A DNA stretch of 64,000 nucleotides from Adenophora triphylla var. japonica (Eukaryota > Streptophyta > Magnoliopsida > Asterales > Campanulaceae), in the NCBI GenBank assembly GCA_022495995.1, contig JAFEMH010007505.1, positions 23,181 through 87,180 on the forward strand, read 5' to 3'. Position numbers and translations under genes: made by a program. The number at the start of each line of letters is the position of its first letter. Positions within the stretch are counted from its first letter, which is position 1. Below the pieces are notes generated by a model, which saw only the letters and a program-made list of their open reading frames with translations, searched no databases and was not told the DNA's origin. This document shows positions 53,921-63,146 of the stretch, one piece after another.

Positions 53921-54640
53921 TCTTGGCACTCCACGTAGTGTCGAACTACGCACTCCGAGCCACTCTAGTCCTGGGGGAACGTAGGCAACCTTAATTGGTC
54001 CGATCTAAAAATACACAAAAAAGTCAAAAGTTTGAATGTCAATCAAGACTTCCATCAAGCTACGCACTTTTCGAAACACGCCCCAATGGGGCCACCTTGA
54101 CCAAGTCAAACACTACGGCAATATCAAAGGACATCCGAGGTCACTAAAGATCAAACGATCGACTCATGTCCGTCGCTTCCAAGCCGGGAGGCTTGTCTTC
54201 GCCTCACGCGCTTTAAAAAAAAAAAATAAACAAAAAAAGAGAGCTCGAGCAAGGGCTCACAAAAACAATATAATAAAAAGAAGCTCGCGTACTGCGAAAA
54301 AGAGGTCAAGAGCCCGACGCCAATAAGAGGCAAGGAAGCTACGAAAAGACCGTCAAACGACTTGTCAAGGGGAGCATTCAACCTCTGCCCAAGCACAAAG
54401 CCTCAAAGAAAGGGGATTGCCGTCATGGCCTGCATCGCTTCACCCGCAAATGCAACGTAAAAGTCCAAAGATGGACGCCTATTAAAGTGCACAAAAGAAA
54501 CAAAGGCAAACAAGAGATTCTTGCGTCTCGACAAAGCTTTAAAAGTAAATCACAAATCACTAACGATTACAACATTTCTTGATGAGTTCAAGCACGGTCT
54601 ACTCTCAAGTTCACAACATGCTAAAAGACTGACTTAATAC
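53921..54640. other. Spacer after integrase of D
   Basis: No gene. It contains a lysine/arginine-rich open frame of 96 codons (54036-54326) built on an A-rich stretch, which I do not accept. Confidence 0.4.
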
Positions 54641-54642
54641 AT

Positions 54643-56209
54643 TTAACAAATAATGTGTTTGCAATGCAATGAATGGATACCTAGGAGGTCATTCCGCGCC
54701 ATCATTCGCGCTTGTCCCTCGCCATTCTTTCCTTTCTTCCCTCGTCCCCGCGAGTCTTCTTTCGCTCCACGTGAACCAACTTCCGTCTCTCGATCCGAGA
54801 TCGGGGTCCTCCCCGTAGAGTCAAACAATCCAAGCAGCTCTCAGGGCTTCATTCGCCCGTTGCTCGGATCTCCTCGCGAGTCCGCAAAAGAGGACCTCTC
54901 CTGTCGCGCCGGTCAACTCTAGTCTCGTAGTCGAAACAAAGTGTCTCCGTCACATCCAAAGGGTCGAGACTGTGCTTCGGCACTCCTAAGGCAATAGCTA
55001 CTACGGCAACCGTCCGCGAATCGCTACACGCTGCTTCCTCCAAGACCACTTGGGAGCGCAACACGCTCCTCATACCAGCCAGTGCTCGGAGTGTCGTCAA
55101 CACGACACTCTCCCGACGTCTAAGGAGTACCAAGAGGGAAAGCGGAATACTTCCATACCCCTCGTAAATACAAGAAGGCAAAGAAGAGTCGCCATACGCA
55201 GAGGAACTACCTCATAAAGAGCAAGGTCATCCCGGCCAACAAAGCTCTGCTTCATCCCAACATGCTAAAAGGAAACAAGCCGACGGAATAATGAAGGAGG
55301 ACAAGACAAACCTGGAACTCGACGACGTAGACCCTTTCCCCTCGCAAGGTCCTCCTAGTCTCAATCCTCCAAAGGCGGAACCCACCGAACGGATCTCGAC
55401 GCGCACCAAGGCTGCCATCCATCTCTCCCAAGCGGATCGATCCATATCCAACACAAGAGGTCACGAGCAAATGACCACTGGCTAAACGACGCGGAGCCTC
55501 GGCATGGCCTCAAGTTCTCTCGCAGCCCACAAGGTGAGCAAAGCGGGGCTTCCCCCTCTCATAAAATGATCCCTGGCCGCTGTACGATCGATACATGAAG
55601 AGTCTCCCGAGACCAACGGGACAATATCCTCTGGGCTAGCCACTAAGGCCCTACCACATCTAGCAAAGCCCCATCACAAATGCCAAGGGAGCCGACTCAT
55701 GAAAAGTCGCCGCCATCACGCACAAGGCAAATGCGTCCCAAGAGACATCACTCTCATTATCGCCTATGAACCGCTCCAGCCTTTCGTAAATGTCGATATG
55801 ATCCGAATCAAGGATCATGCTGCACTTCTTCCAACGGCACGAAGAAGCACCTTCGCAAGCTTCACGCGCACCGCAGACCACTAATCAAAGGAAGCGAGAT
55901 GGCCTCCACCTCCGGTCCTCCAATCAAAGCCCGAAAATCCTCAAAAGTGGGCACCATTTCATTGTAGGAGAAAGAGAAGACATGCCTCCTAACATCCTGT
56001 AACTTCGCTGGCAGCGGCCGCAACAAATCCCAATCCCAGCTCAACTCCTTAAAGACCAAATCGAGCAAAGACGAAACCTTACCTCGAAGCCCGTCTCGAT
56101 GCCTCATACGGCGCCGCATCCACATTTTCAATTGCTCAAGGAAGTGTGCTTGCCTCTCTGCGAAAGCCTCGGCAAAATTCTCTAGGGACGTACGAAGAAT
56201 CCATGGCAA
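54643..56209 (-). pseudogene. Antisense accessory gene of D (DUF7745 / plant-mobile-domain type), decayed
   Basis: The N-terminal frame (56209-55862) reads MPWILRTSLENFAEAFAERQ, then WDWDLLRPLPAKLQDVRRHV and FSYNEMVPTFEDFRALIGG, matching the core of the A protein (WDLLRAAS..RHVFSLSY..LTPTMEDFRALTG). The C-terminal end near 54828-54690 is MFDSTGRTPI followed by an R/K/G-rich tail, like LFDIPKPKTS and the basic tail in A. The middle is frameshifted. Position and orientation match A and B. Confidence 0.7.
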
Positions 56210-56319
56210 AAATGGAGGTTCCTAGAGAAAATGGGGAAGAGCTCGAAAATGGCCGCAAATGGGAAATGAGGAAGAACCGGGACTCGGAAAGCATTTATCT
56301 CCTTCCCAAAAGCAAGGTT

Positions 56320-56363
56320 GGTCCGTACGGACCTCTTTGCATGCTAAGTATGTCCGTGCGGAC
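56320..56363. promoter_or_regulatory. Pair of CGNNCG boxes at the 5' end of the D antisense gene
   Basis: GGTCCGTACGGACC at 56320-56333 and GTCCGTGCGGAC at 56352-56363, spaced 31 bp, about 110-150 bp upstream of the ATG at 56209. The first box and its flanks match 27 bases of the D LTR exactly. Confidence 0.65.
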
Positions 56364-56399
56364 CTCCTTGCAAAAGAACCCATTTTCCCGACAAAAAGC

Positions 56400-58180
56400 A
56401 CAACAACCACCGGCCTCGCAAACTCTTGCTCCAACCGCCCAAACACCGGCCAAAGCCATTCTAAGAACATACACTACCCACAAACTCTCGGCTCACGTGG
56501 CCTGCACAAAAATATAATAATAATAGCAACAATTTCTAGGACAAATCCCGGAATCACAAAATGACATTACATCTTAAAAATAAAATGCATTTGGTAACAT
56601 ACGAGTGTTTTATTCGCTGGGCATCAAATGTACGATTGCAGCTAAAAAAAAAAAAAAAAAGAGGGAAAGCAAATGAATACTAATCGACTCTCGATCATCA
56701 TCGCCGCATCCTCGGGTCCTCCGCAGAGAAGTCGGGCATCCGTGAACTCACCCGCCACATCCTCGTCGTATCGAGTACCGAGGCCGCCGGAGGCTGCCTC
56801 AAGTAAATGGGAAGAAGGATCAAATCCGGAAAGGATCAAAGGAAAGAAGGCTCGAAAGCATACCTTACTGTGCATCCCGGGAGGAGGAGGAAGAATCGAT
56901 AAAAGTGGCTGCCCCGGAGATCCGTAAGATGTCCATGCTATGCCCGCCTGAGGTCCCTCCCGCGCGGCCCGGCTCGGCTCTAGGCGGAGGAACGCTTCAT
57001 GCTACGCTCAAGGCATAGGCTCGTACGCGGCACGCGTCGCGAAGACTCCAAGATATCTTCGAAGCCATCTTCTTCGCAAACGACCTCATCGCCACATAAC
57101 GGCGAGTCAAGATATAGCTCTTCCTGACCACCCAATAGGCTCTAGGCCAAGGAAACGTCAATAATACAATATATCAAAAAAAAATTATACGTAAAAGATG
57201 CCAAGATGGAAAAGAGTCAAAGACACTTCACCGATCTATCTCTGATCCGCTACAGAGGGAAGAAAGAGGGAAAGCATGTAATTCTCCTCGATCCGTCCTC
57301 AAGGACATACGTGAAATCCGGCCCCTGCATCGTAACCTCGGGGAGCCTCGAAGACCTCTCTCTCCCTCGCCGGTACCTGCGTCTGCCTTCCTCTCAACCC
57401 GCACTCCACTTTCGGCGAGGCTCCTCTCCGCACAAGATGAACTCCTCGGCGCACACCGCCAAGGTGGGTACCTCCAAATCAAGCACCTCGCCCCGGGGAA
57501 TCAAGCATCCCAAAGGGAGGTTAACCATGAAGCACACCGGGCTATCTTGCCACACTCCGCTCCCCCAAATACACGCACGCCAGCGGTCAAGCCTTGCAAG
57601 ATCTTCCGTCGCTGCCGCTCGCCTCGGGAGCCCTCAAACTCATCCCCTCATACCGAGCCCACGGGAAAAAAAACAAACCCCTCCGGCTACTCCCCTCTCC
57701 GAGATGTTCTTGCACATCCCCGTAGGCGATGGTGAGCTTCCCCGCCGGTCCTCCTCTTCCTCGCCGTACGAGCCCGACCCCCAAGATAATAGGTGGTACG
57801 CAAAGAATGTTCTGGATCTCTATCCACATGGGAAGCACCGGAAAACCTCATAAAACCACACCTGTGACAAAAAAAAAAAAAAACGAAAGGGCTCGGTGCA
57901 GAAAGAAAAACGGAGAAACAACAAGTTGCTAAATTAAAAGACAAAGAATGAACTCATACCTCCAAAGCGAAGTCAAAATGTGCCAACGAATCGCACACAC
58001 CCTGCTAAACCGGTCCAAGGAAAAGTAGAGCTCCAAGCCTCGCCGCCCAAGCAATATCATGCCTCCTATCTCGTCAATCAAGCTCTAAAGAAGTTTCGAA
58101 AAGCAGTCGCCGCGGTCGCGTGGTTCGAGAACAAAGTCTCTGCATACCGCATACCACAAAAAGAGCGCGCCGTCTCCGCG
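56400..58180. other. Region between the two antisense genes of D
   Basis: GC-rich with A-runs at 56643-56661 and 57869-57884. Several open frames on both strands (the longest 215 codons, 57206-57853 +) have no recognisable domain and no support from A or B. Part of it may be a decayed continuation of the 58219-58562 gene. Confidence 0.35.
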
Positions 58181-58218
58181 TCACCGGCCGGTACTAACAT
58201 TCCCCCGAACATAGGCTC

Positions 58219-58562
58219 CTAATATCGGGCCGTGATCTTCAGCTCCATCGTCACTATATAACATGCCCGGCCTGCGAGGACGAGGCTCAAAGCTCCAAGC
58301 TGACTCGGCCCGGACAAGACCACATCGGAGATCATATCCCTCCACCGTACCGGCCCTCCTTTGAAGGAAAGCCGTGTCGCAAAGCAAAGTCGGTCGGCGT
58401 CACCGTCACCTCTCCCCGCTCGGGATGGAAGGTGTGAGTGGTATCCCACCAGTACTCAGAAAGGCCAAGGAAGACGCTCTTGTTCTTCCTCGTGTCAGAA
58501 ACCCCAGCCAGGTTCTCAACGAACACACCCAGGCCATCAACGTAAGACCGGTCCTCGCCCAC
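58219..58562 (-). pseudogene. Second antisense gene of D: plant-mobile-domain-like fragment
   Basis: The frame from 58562 reads FLGLSEYWWDTTHTFHPERG and EVTVTPTDFALRHGFPSKEG, the hallmark W..THTFH...GE.T.T..D...L.G of plant mobile domain (transposase-derived) proteins. It shifts into the overlapping frame 58449-58219 (FKGGPVRWRDMISDVV). Downstream is unclear. No counterpart is seen in A or B. Confidence 0.5.
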
Positions 58563-59080
58563 TCCAACGGCAATTCAAGCACCGGCAGTCATTGTAAGCC
58601 CGGACCTCGCCCACTCAACGGCAATTCAAGAACCGGCCATCAACGTAAGACCGGACCTCGCCCACTCCAACGGCAATGCAACCACCGGCCATCAACGTAA
58701 GACCGGTCCTCGCCCACTCCAACGGCAATTCAAGCACCGGCAGTCAGTGTAAGCCCGGACCTCGCCCACTCAACGGCAATTCAAGAACCGGCCATCAACG
58801 TAAGACCGGTCCTCGCCCACTCCAACGGCAATTCAATCACCGGCCGTCAACGTAAGCCCGGATCTCGCCCACTTCAACGGCAATTCAACCACCGCCCGCT
58901 CAACGGCAATTCAAGGAGGAGCCAACACCTCCCAGCATGAATCCCAAGGCACAAGACGCCTCCAAACGCTCAACGGCAATTCAACCACCGCCCGCTCAAC
59001 GGCAATTCAAGGAGGAGCCAACACCTCCCAGCACGAATCCCAAGGCACAAGACGCCTCCAAACGCTCACCGACAACTCAA
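58500..59080. repeat. Tandem repeats of D, 48-bp family and a 110-bp duplication
   Basis: Units of CTCGCCCACTCCAACGGCAA, TTCAAGCACCGGC, (A/C)GTAAG(A/C)CCGG from about 58500 to 58890, at least seven. They are followed by two copies of a block with GGAGGAGCCAACACCTCCCA and CAAGACGCCTCCAAACGCTC (about 58910-59075). Scattered single units continue to 59470. Confidence 0.78.
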
Positions 59081-59559
59081 CCACTGGCCCTCAAAGAAGG
59101 TCCGAAGTCATCTTCTCAGCAGAAAGGGCCCCTACAAGGTCATGCATCCCGGCGGATTCCAAGCACCGGCGGAGTCAGTGTAAGCCCAAACCTCGCCCAC
59201 TTCAACGGCAACGCAAGCACCGGCCATCAAAGTAAGCCCGAGCTCCTCCCCAACAAGTCAAAGGGAAGTCATACAAGACTGCATATCCCCAGCACCGACC
59301 ATCATCCTTGCCCACTCAACGGCAAAACAAGCACAAAAAGGAGCCAACACCTCCGAGTACAAGTCCCAAGGCACGAAGCGCCTCCAAAATGCCAAATGGT
59401 AAAGCAATCACCGCCGTCATCCTCGCCCACTTCAACGGCAACGCAAGCACCGGCAGTCATCGTAAGTCCAACCTTCTACTCAACATGCAAAAACACAAAG
59501 GCATCTACGCCTCTCGCTATCAAAGCACAAGGCAGCCACGCCTCCACAAATGCGGCTAG

Positions 59560-59935
59560 AAGACGATTCAAAGTCCTCACGCATAACATCAGCTAACGCG
59601 GCTAGAAGACGATTCAAAGTCCTCGCGCATAACATCAAGCTAACATGGGCTAGAAGACGATTCAAAGTCCTCGCGCATAACATCAAGCTAACGGCTGAAG
59701 ACGATTCAAAGTCCTCGCGCATAACATCAATCATGCTAGAAGACGATTCAAAGTCCTCGCGCATAACATCAACCGCCGCCGTAAGACGATTCAAAGTCCT
59801 CCGCGTGGCACCAAAACCGCCGCCAGAAGATTTATTCCAAAGTCCTCTGGCCAAGTGGCACCAACATGCCGCCGTAAGACGATTCAAAGTCCTCCCAAAG
59901 TGGCACCAACCGCAATCGAAGCACGATTCAAGTCC
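59560..59935. repeat. Tandem repeat of D, AAGACGATTCAAAGTCCTC units
   Basis: Eight or nine units of about 40-55 bp, each with AGACGATTCAAAGTCCTC, most followed by GCGCATAACATCA. The last units diverge to GTGGCACCAA. Confidence 0.8.
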
Positions 59936-59999
59936 TCACAACTATCCCCGACCCGAAGGCCTTAAACCACCCGATTAGGAAAATCGTAAAATTTCCATC

Positions 60000-60465
60000 C
60001 CAGGACACCACCACGTCCTCACCAGACCTCGGTGCGGTCACCATACTTCAGGGCACCACCACGCCCGCACTCGCGCATTTCACGACCTCCGAACTACGAC
60101 TGTGCTTGATTCCCGCCAGGGATACGTAGGAATCCTATCACAGGGTCCAGCCATCGACCTCGGCGGTCACCCAGGACACCACCACGTCCTTACCACTGAC
60201 CTTGGAGGTCACACGACACTTCAGGGCACCACCATGCCCGCATTCACAAAACACTCACCCCACACCCGAACTACGACTGTGCTTGGATTCCCGCCAGGAT
60301 ACGTAGGAATCCTATCACAGGGTCCACTTACCGACCTAAACGGTCACACAATAGGACACCACCACGCTCCTCACACCGACCTCCACTGGGCCACTTCCTC
60401 TCCCAAAGACGCGATCCGCATTAGGACCCTTATCTTATCGGGCGACCCCACTTCTTTCATAAGTG
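60000..60465 (+). other. Conserved 3' module of D, duplicated
   Basis: CCGAACTACGACTGTGCTTG..ATTCCCGCCAGG..GATACGTAGGAATCC occurs twice (60090-60154 and 60268-60326), within roughly 180-bp repeats that also carry GGACACCACCACG. A weaker hairpin CACTT..AAGTG lies at 60449-60465, before the polypurine tract GAGGGCTTA (60474-60482). It matches A and B. Confidence 0.55.
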
Positions 60466-60482
60466 ACGTCATCGAGGGCTTA

Positions 60483-61960
60483 CGTAAGTACCCCAATCTG
60501 ATCACACCTTTCAAACACACGGAAACACCGCGAGACTCATCAACACAGCCTCGACGACCCCTCTCACTCAAAACCCTCTCTAAACCCCCAAACTCAGCCA
60601 AACCAAGGGAGGAGCCTTTCCTGGGATAAAAAGGGACAAAAGGACCTTTTCGGGAATTTTCGTGAAATTGGAAAAAGCAATAATGGTCCGTACGGACCTC
60701 TTTGTTATCATAATTACTCTAATCCCCTTAAAGTCCACAATATTCCCTCAAAGCCCGGAGAAAATGATTACCCTTATGCTTAGTTGGTCCGTACGGACCT
60801 CTTTGCAGATGCAAGATGGTCCGTACGGACCTTATTGCTCGGGGACACCATAATTACGGAATATTCACCATCATCGCACATATTCCTCAAATCAAGGAAA
60901 ACCAAAAACTGGATTACCAGGAGGTCCGTACGGATCTCTTTGCACCAAATCTGGCACTATAAATAGAGGGCTCCCCCTCCTCATTTTCACACACCTCCCT
61001 CTTCTCTCTTCTTCCCTTAGCCTTCTGGCTCCCCTCTAAGTCCTCTCGAGGCACTCCCGGCCCCTTTCGGATCCTTCCGAGCCCCCTCGTGGTGCTCCGA
61101 AGCCTCCCGAGCGCTCCCCGAGACGCTCCCGCGCCGCCCGAGGCACTCTCGAGGTACTCGAGGCCCTCGTGGTACTCCGAGGCCTTGCCTGGTCTTTCCA
61201 CGGTGTCCCGGCGCTTTCCGAGTCAAATCGGCGATCCCAAACCACGCCGAACCTCCGCCCGAGCTGACTCGCCACCACAACGCACGCCGAACCACCGCCC
61301 GAGTGATCCCGACGATCCCCACGCACGCCGAACCTCTGCCCGAACGCAGCCTGCAACCTCAACTCACGCCGAAACTCTGTCCGCAGACAACCGGCATCTC
61401 CCGAAGCAATCCCAATCCGCACCGGAACGCTACTCCGACCTCAAACACTACTCCCCAGCGGAAGACAGACACAAACCAACATTGGTAAGGCTTCCTTCCA
61501 TTACTATTTCAATACATTTCCATACATAGCATACAATGTAGACATCCGATACAGCATGCATTTTTAAAAGCACACACACACACACACAACATTTAAAGGA
61601 TATTAGGGGTATCCGAAAGACTCGTTTTACGAGGCTACTCGGGTGAGCTCTAATATTCTAATATTCTCTTCCCGAGGAGTCATCTGACCTCCGAACTCAA
61701 AATCTCATCACACAAAAACAGTTTAAAATTATCTTTAAACTGATGCCCTTTTTCAATGTTTTGGGCTTAATAAAAACGGCGTGGCGACTCTACAAATGCG
61801 AAAACAAACGGCGAGACACCTCCAACATGCAACGCTAAAACGGAATAAGCCAGATGCCGGGGCGCGATTGCGCTGCCTCTCGGATCCGGGCGACTTCCCG
61901 AACAGCGACGAATGCGAGATGCCGGGGCTCCGCGCGCGAGCCGGATCCCGGGTAATTTCA
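60483..61960 (+). mobile_element. Element D 3' LTR
   Basis: Matches 44928-46407. The first base is C instead of T. TATA box TATAAATAG is at 60958-60966. It ends GTAATTTCA. Confidence 0.88.
60685..60936. promoter_or_regulatory. Four CGNNCG boxes in D 3' LTR
   Basis: GGTCCGTACGGACC at 60685-60698, 60786-60799 and 60818-60831; GGTCCGTACGGATC at 60923-60936. Spacing is 101, 32 and 105 bp. The boxes are unchanged although the surrounding LTR has many indels. Confidence 0.7.
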
Positions 61961-61965
61961 GGAGC
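61961..61965. repeat. Target-site duplication of element D (GGAGC), right copy
   Basis: Matches 44923-44927. Confidence 0.88.
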
Positions 61966-62480
61966 GCTTAAAGGAAATGTTCCAAGTGCAAGAAAGACAA
62001 GAGAGGTATGATGTGGTTAAAGCCCTAAATGTATTCAAGATGCAAGAGGGGCAGTCGGTTGGTGCTCATGTCCTTAAGATGAAGGGTCACATTAAGCGTC
62101 TCGAAAGGCTTGGTAATCCGATGAGTTTGGAACTCGCCACAGATACGATATTGAATTCATTGCCTGAAAGTTATGGTCATTTTATAATGCACTATCACAT
62201 GAGTGGCATGGATAAGAATCTCTCGGAATTGCATGCGATGCTTAAGACCGTAGAGAAGAATATCAACAAGCCCGGAATGACAAATGTGTTAATGATTAAC
62301 AAATGAAAGGGGTTCAAGAAAAATGGCAAAGGTAAAGCAAGTGTTGCTAAACCTAAGGCAAAAGTTGTCGTTGCTAGAGAGACTCCCAAAGTGTCTCAAA
62401 AGGATGCAGTTTGCTACCATTGCCAAGAGGTTGGTCATTGGAAGCACAACTGCAAGGCTTACAACGAAGGCCTAAAGGCA
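61966..62480 (+). pseudogene. gag of E, second part
   Basis: Continues from 44927 as RLKEMFQVQERQERYDVVKA, then LNSLPESYGHFIMHYHMSGM and EKNINKPGMTNVLMINK, then TGA near 62304. The rest reads FKKNGKGKASVAKPKAK and the CCHC knuckle CYHCQEVGHWKHNC near 62412-62453. Confidence 0.85.
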
Positions 62481-63146
62481 AAGAAGGGCAATATGATTGC
62501 TTCTAATTCAGGTATCTATATGATAGATATTTTCCTTTCTATTTCTAGTTCATGGGTATTAGATACCGGATGTGGATCTCACATTTGTTTAAATGTGCAG
62601 GGACTAAGGAATAGGAAGCTACTCAAACAAGGTGAAGTTGACATACGTGTGGGGAATGGAGCAAAAGTTGCTGCATTAGACGTAGGGACATATGATGTAA
62701 CTTTACCTAGTGGCTTAGTACTTGTTTTGAACAATTGTTACTATGTTCCGGATTTGAGTAGGAATATTATTTCAGTTTCTTGTTTGGATAATGAAAGGTA
62801 TAATTTTCTTATTAAGAATAAGAAGTTTTATATTTATTTAAATGATATGCTTTATGATATTGCAAATTCATTTAATGGCCTTTATGTTCTTTATGTTGAT
62901 GAGAAACAAAATAGTGTTGAAAATGTTTATCATGTGGACAAGAAGTCTAAACCGAATGATGTGAACAACTTGTTCATGTGGCATTGCCGGCTTGGTCATA
63001 TAAACGAGAAACGCATCTCTAAACTCCACAAGGATGGAATGTTAGACTCACGTGATTATGAATCATATGAGATATGCGGAAATCTTTGTTTATTGGGCAA
63101 AATGACCAAAACCACCCTACTGGCTAAGAGTAGTGAAAAGGGCTAG
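62481..63146 (+). pseudogene. Protease and start of integrase of E
   Basis: This frame is open from the knuckle (62391) to TAG at 63144-63146. The protease reads WVLDTGCGSHICLN (62549-62590), then VPDLSRNIISVSCLD. The integrase zinc domain reads MWHCRLGHINEKRISKLHKD and CGNLCLLGKMTK, with the expected C-x2-C altered to C-x3-C. Confidence 0.82.

Larger units (their letters stand above)
44928..61960 (+). mobile_element. Element D: Tat-type Ty3/gypsy retrotransposon, 17 kb, degenerate
   Basis: LTRs 44928-46407 and 60483-61960 (about 1.48 kb) have many small differences, mostly one-base indels. The + strand order is leader, gag relic, protease, RT, RNase H, integrase, then two antisense genes, several tandem repeats and a polypurine tract. 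It is related to A and B in protein and to F in LTR start and leader. Confidence 0.92.

Noticed and set aside
54036..54326. 96-codon basic frame ending in K/R-rich sequence
   Set aside because: Composition effect of an A-rich stretch; no conservation.
57206..57853. 215-codon frame on the + strand in D
   Set aside because: No recognisable domain, in a GC-rich stop-poor area opposite to the antisense region, with no counterpart in A or B.
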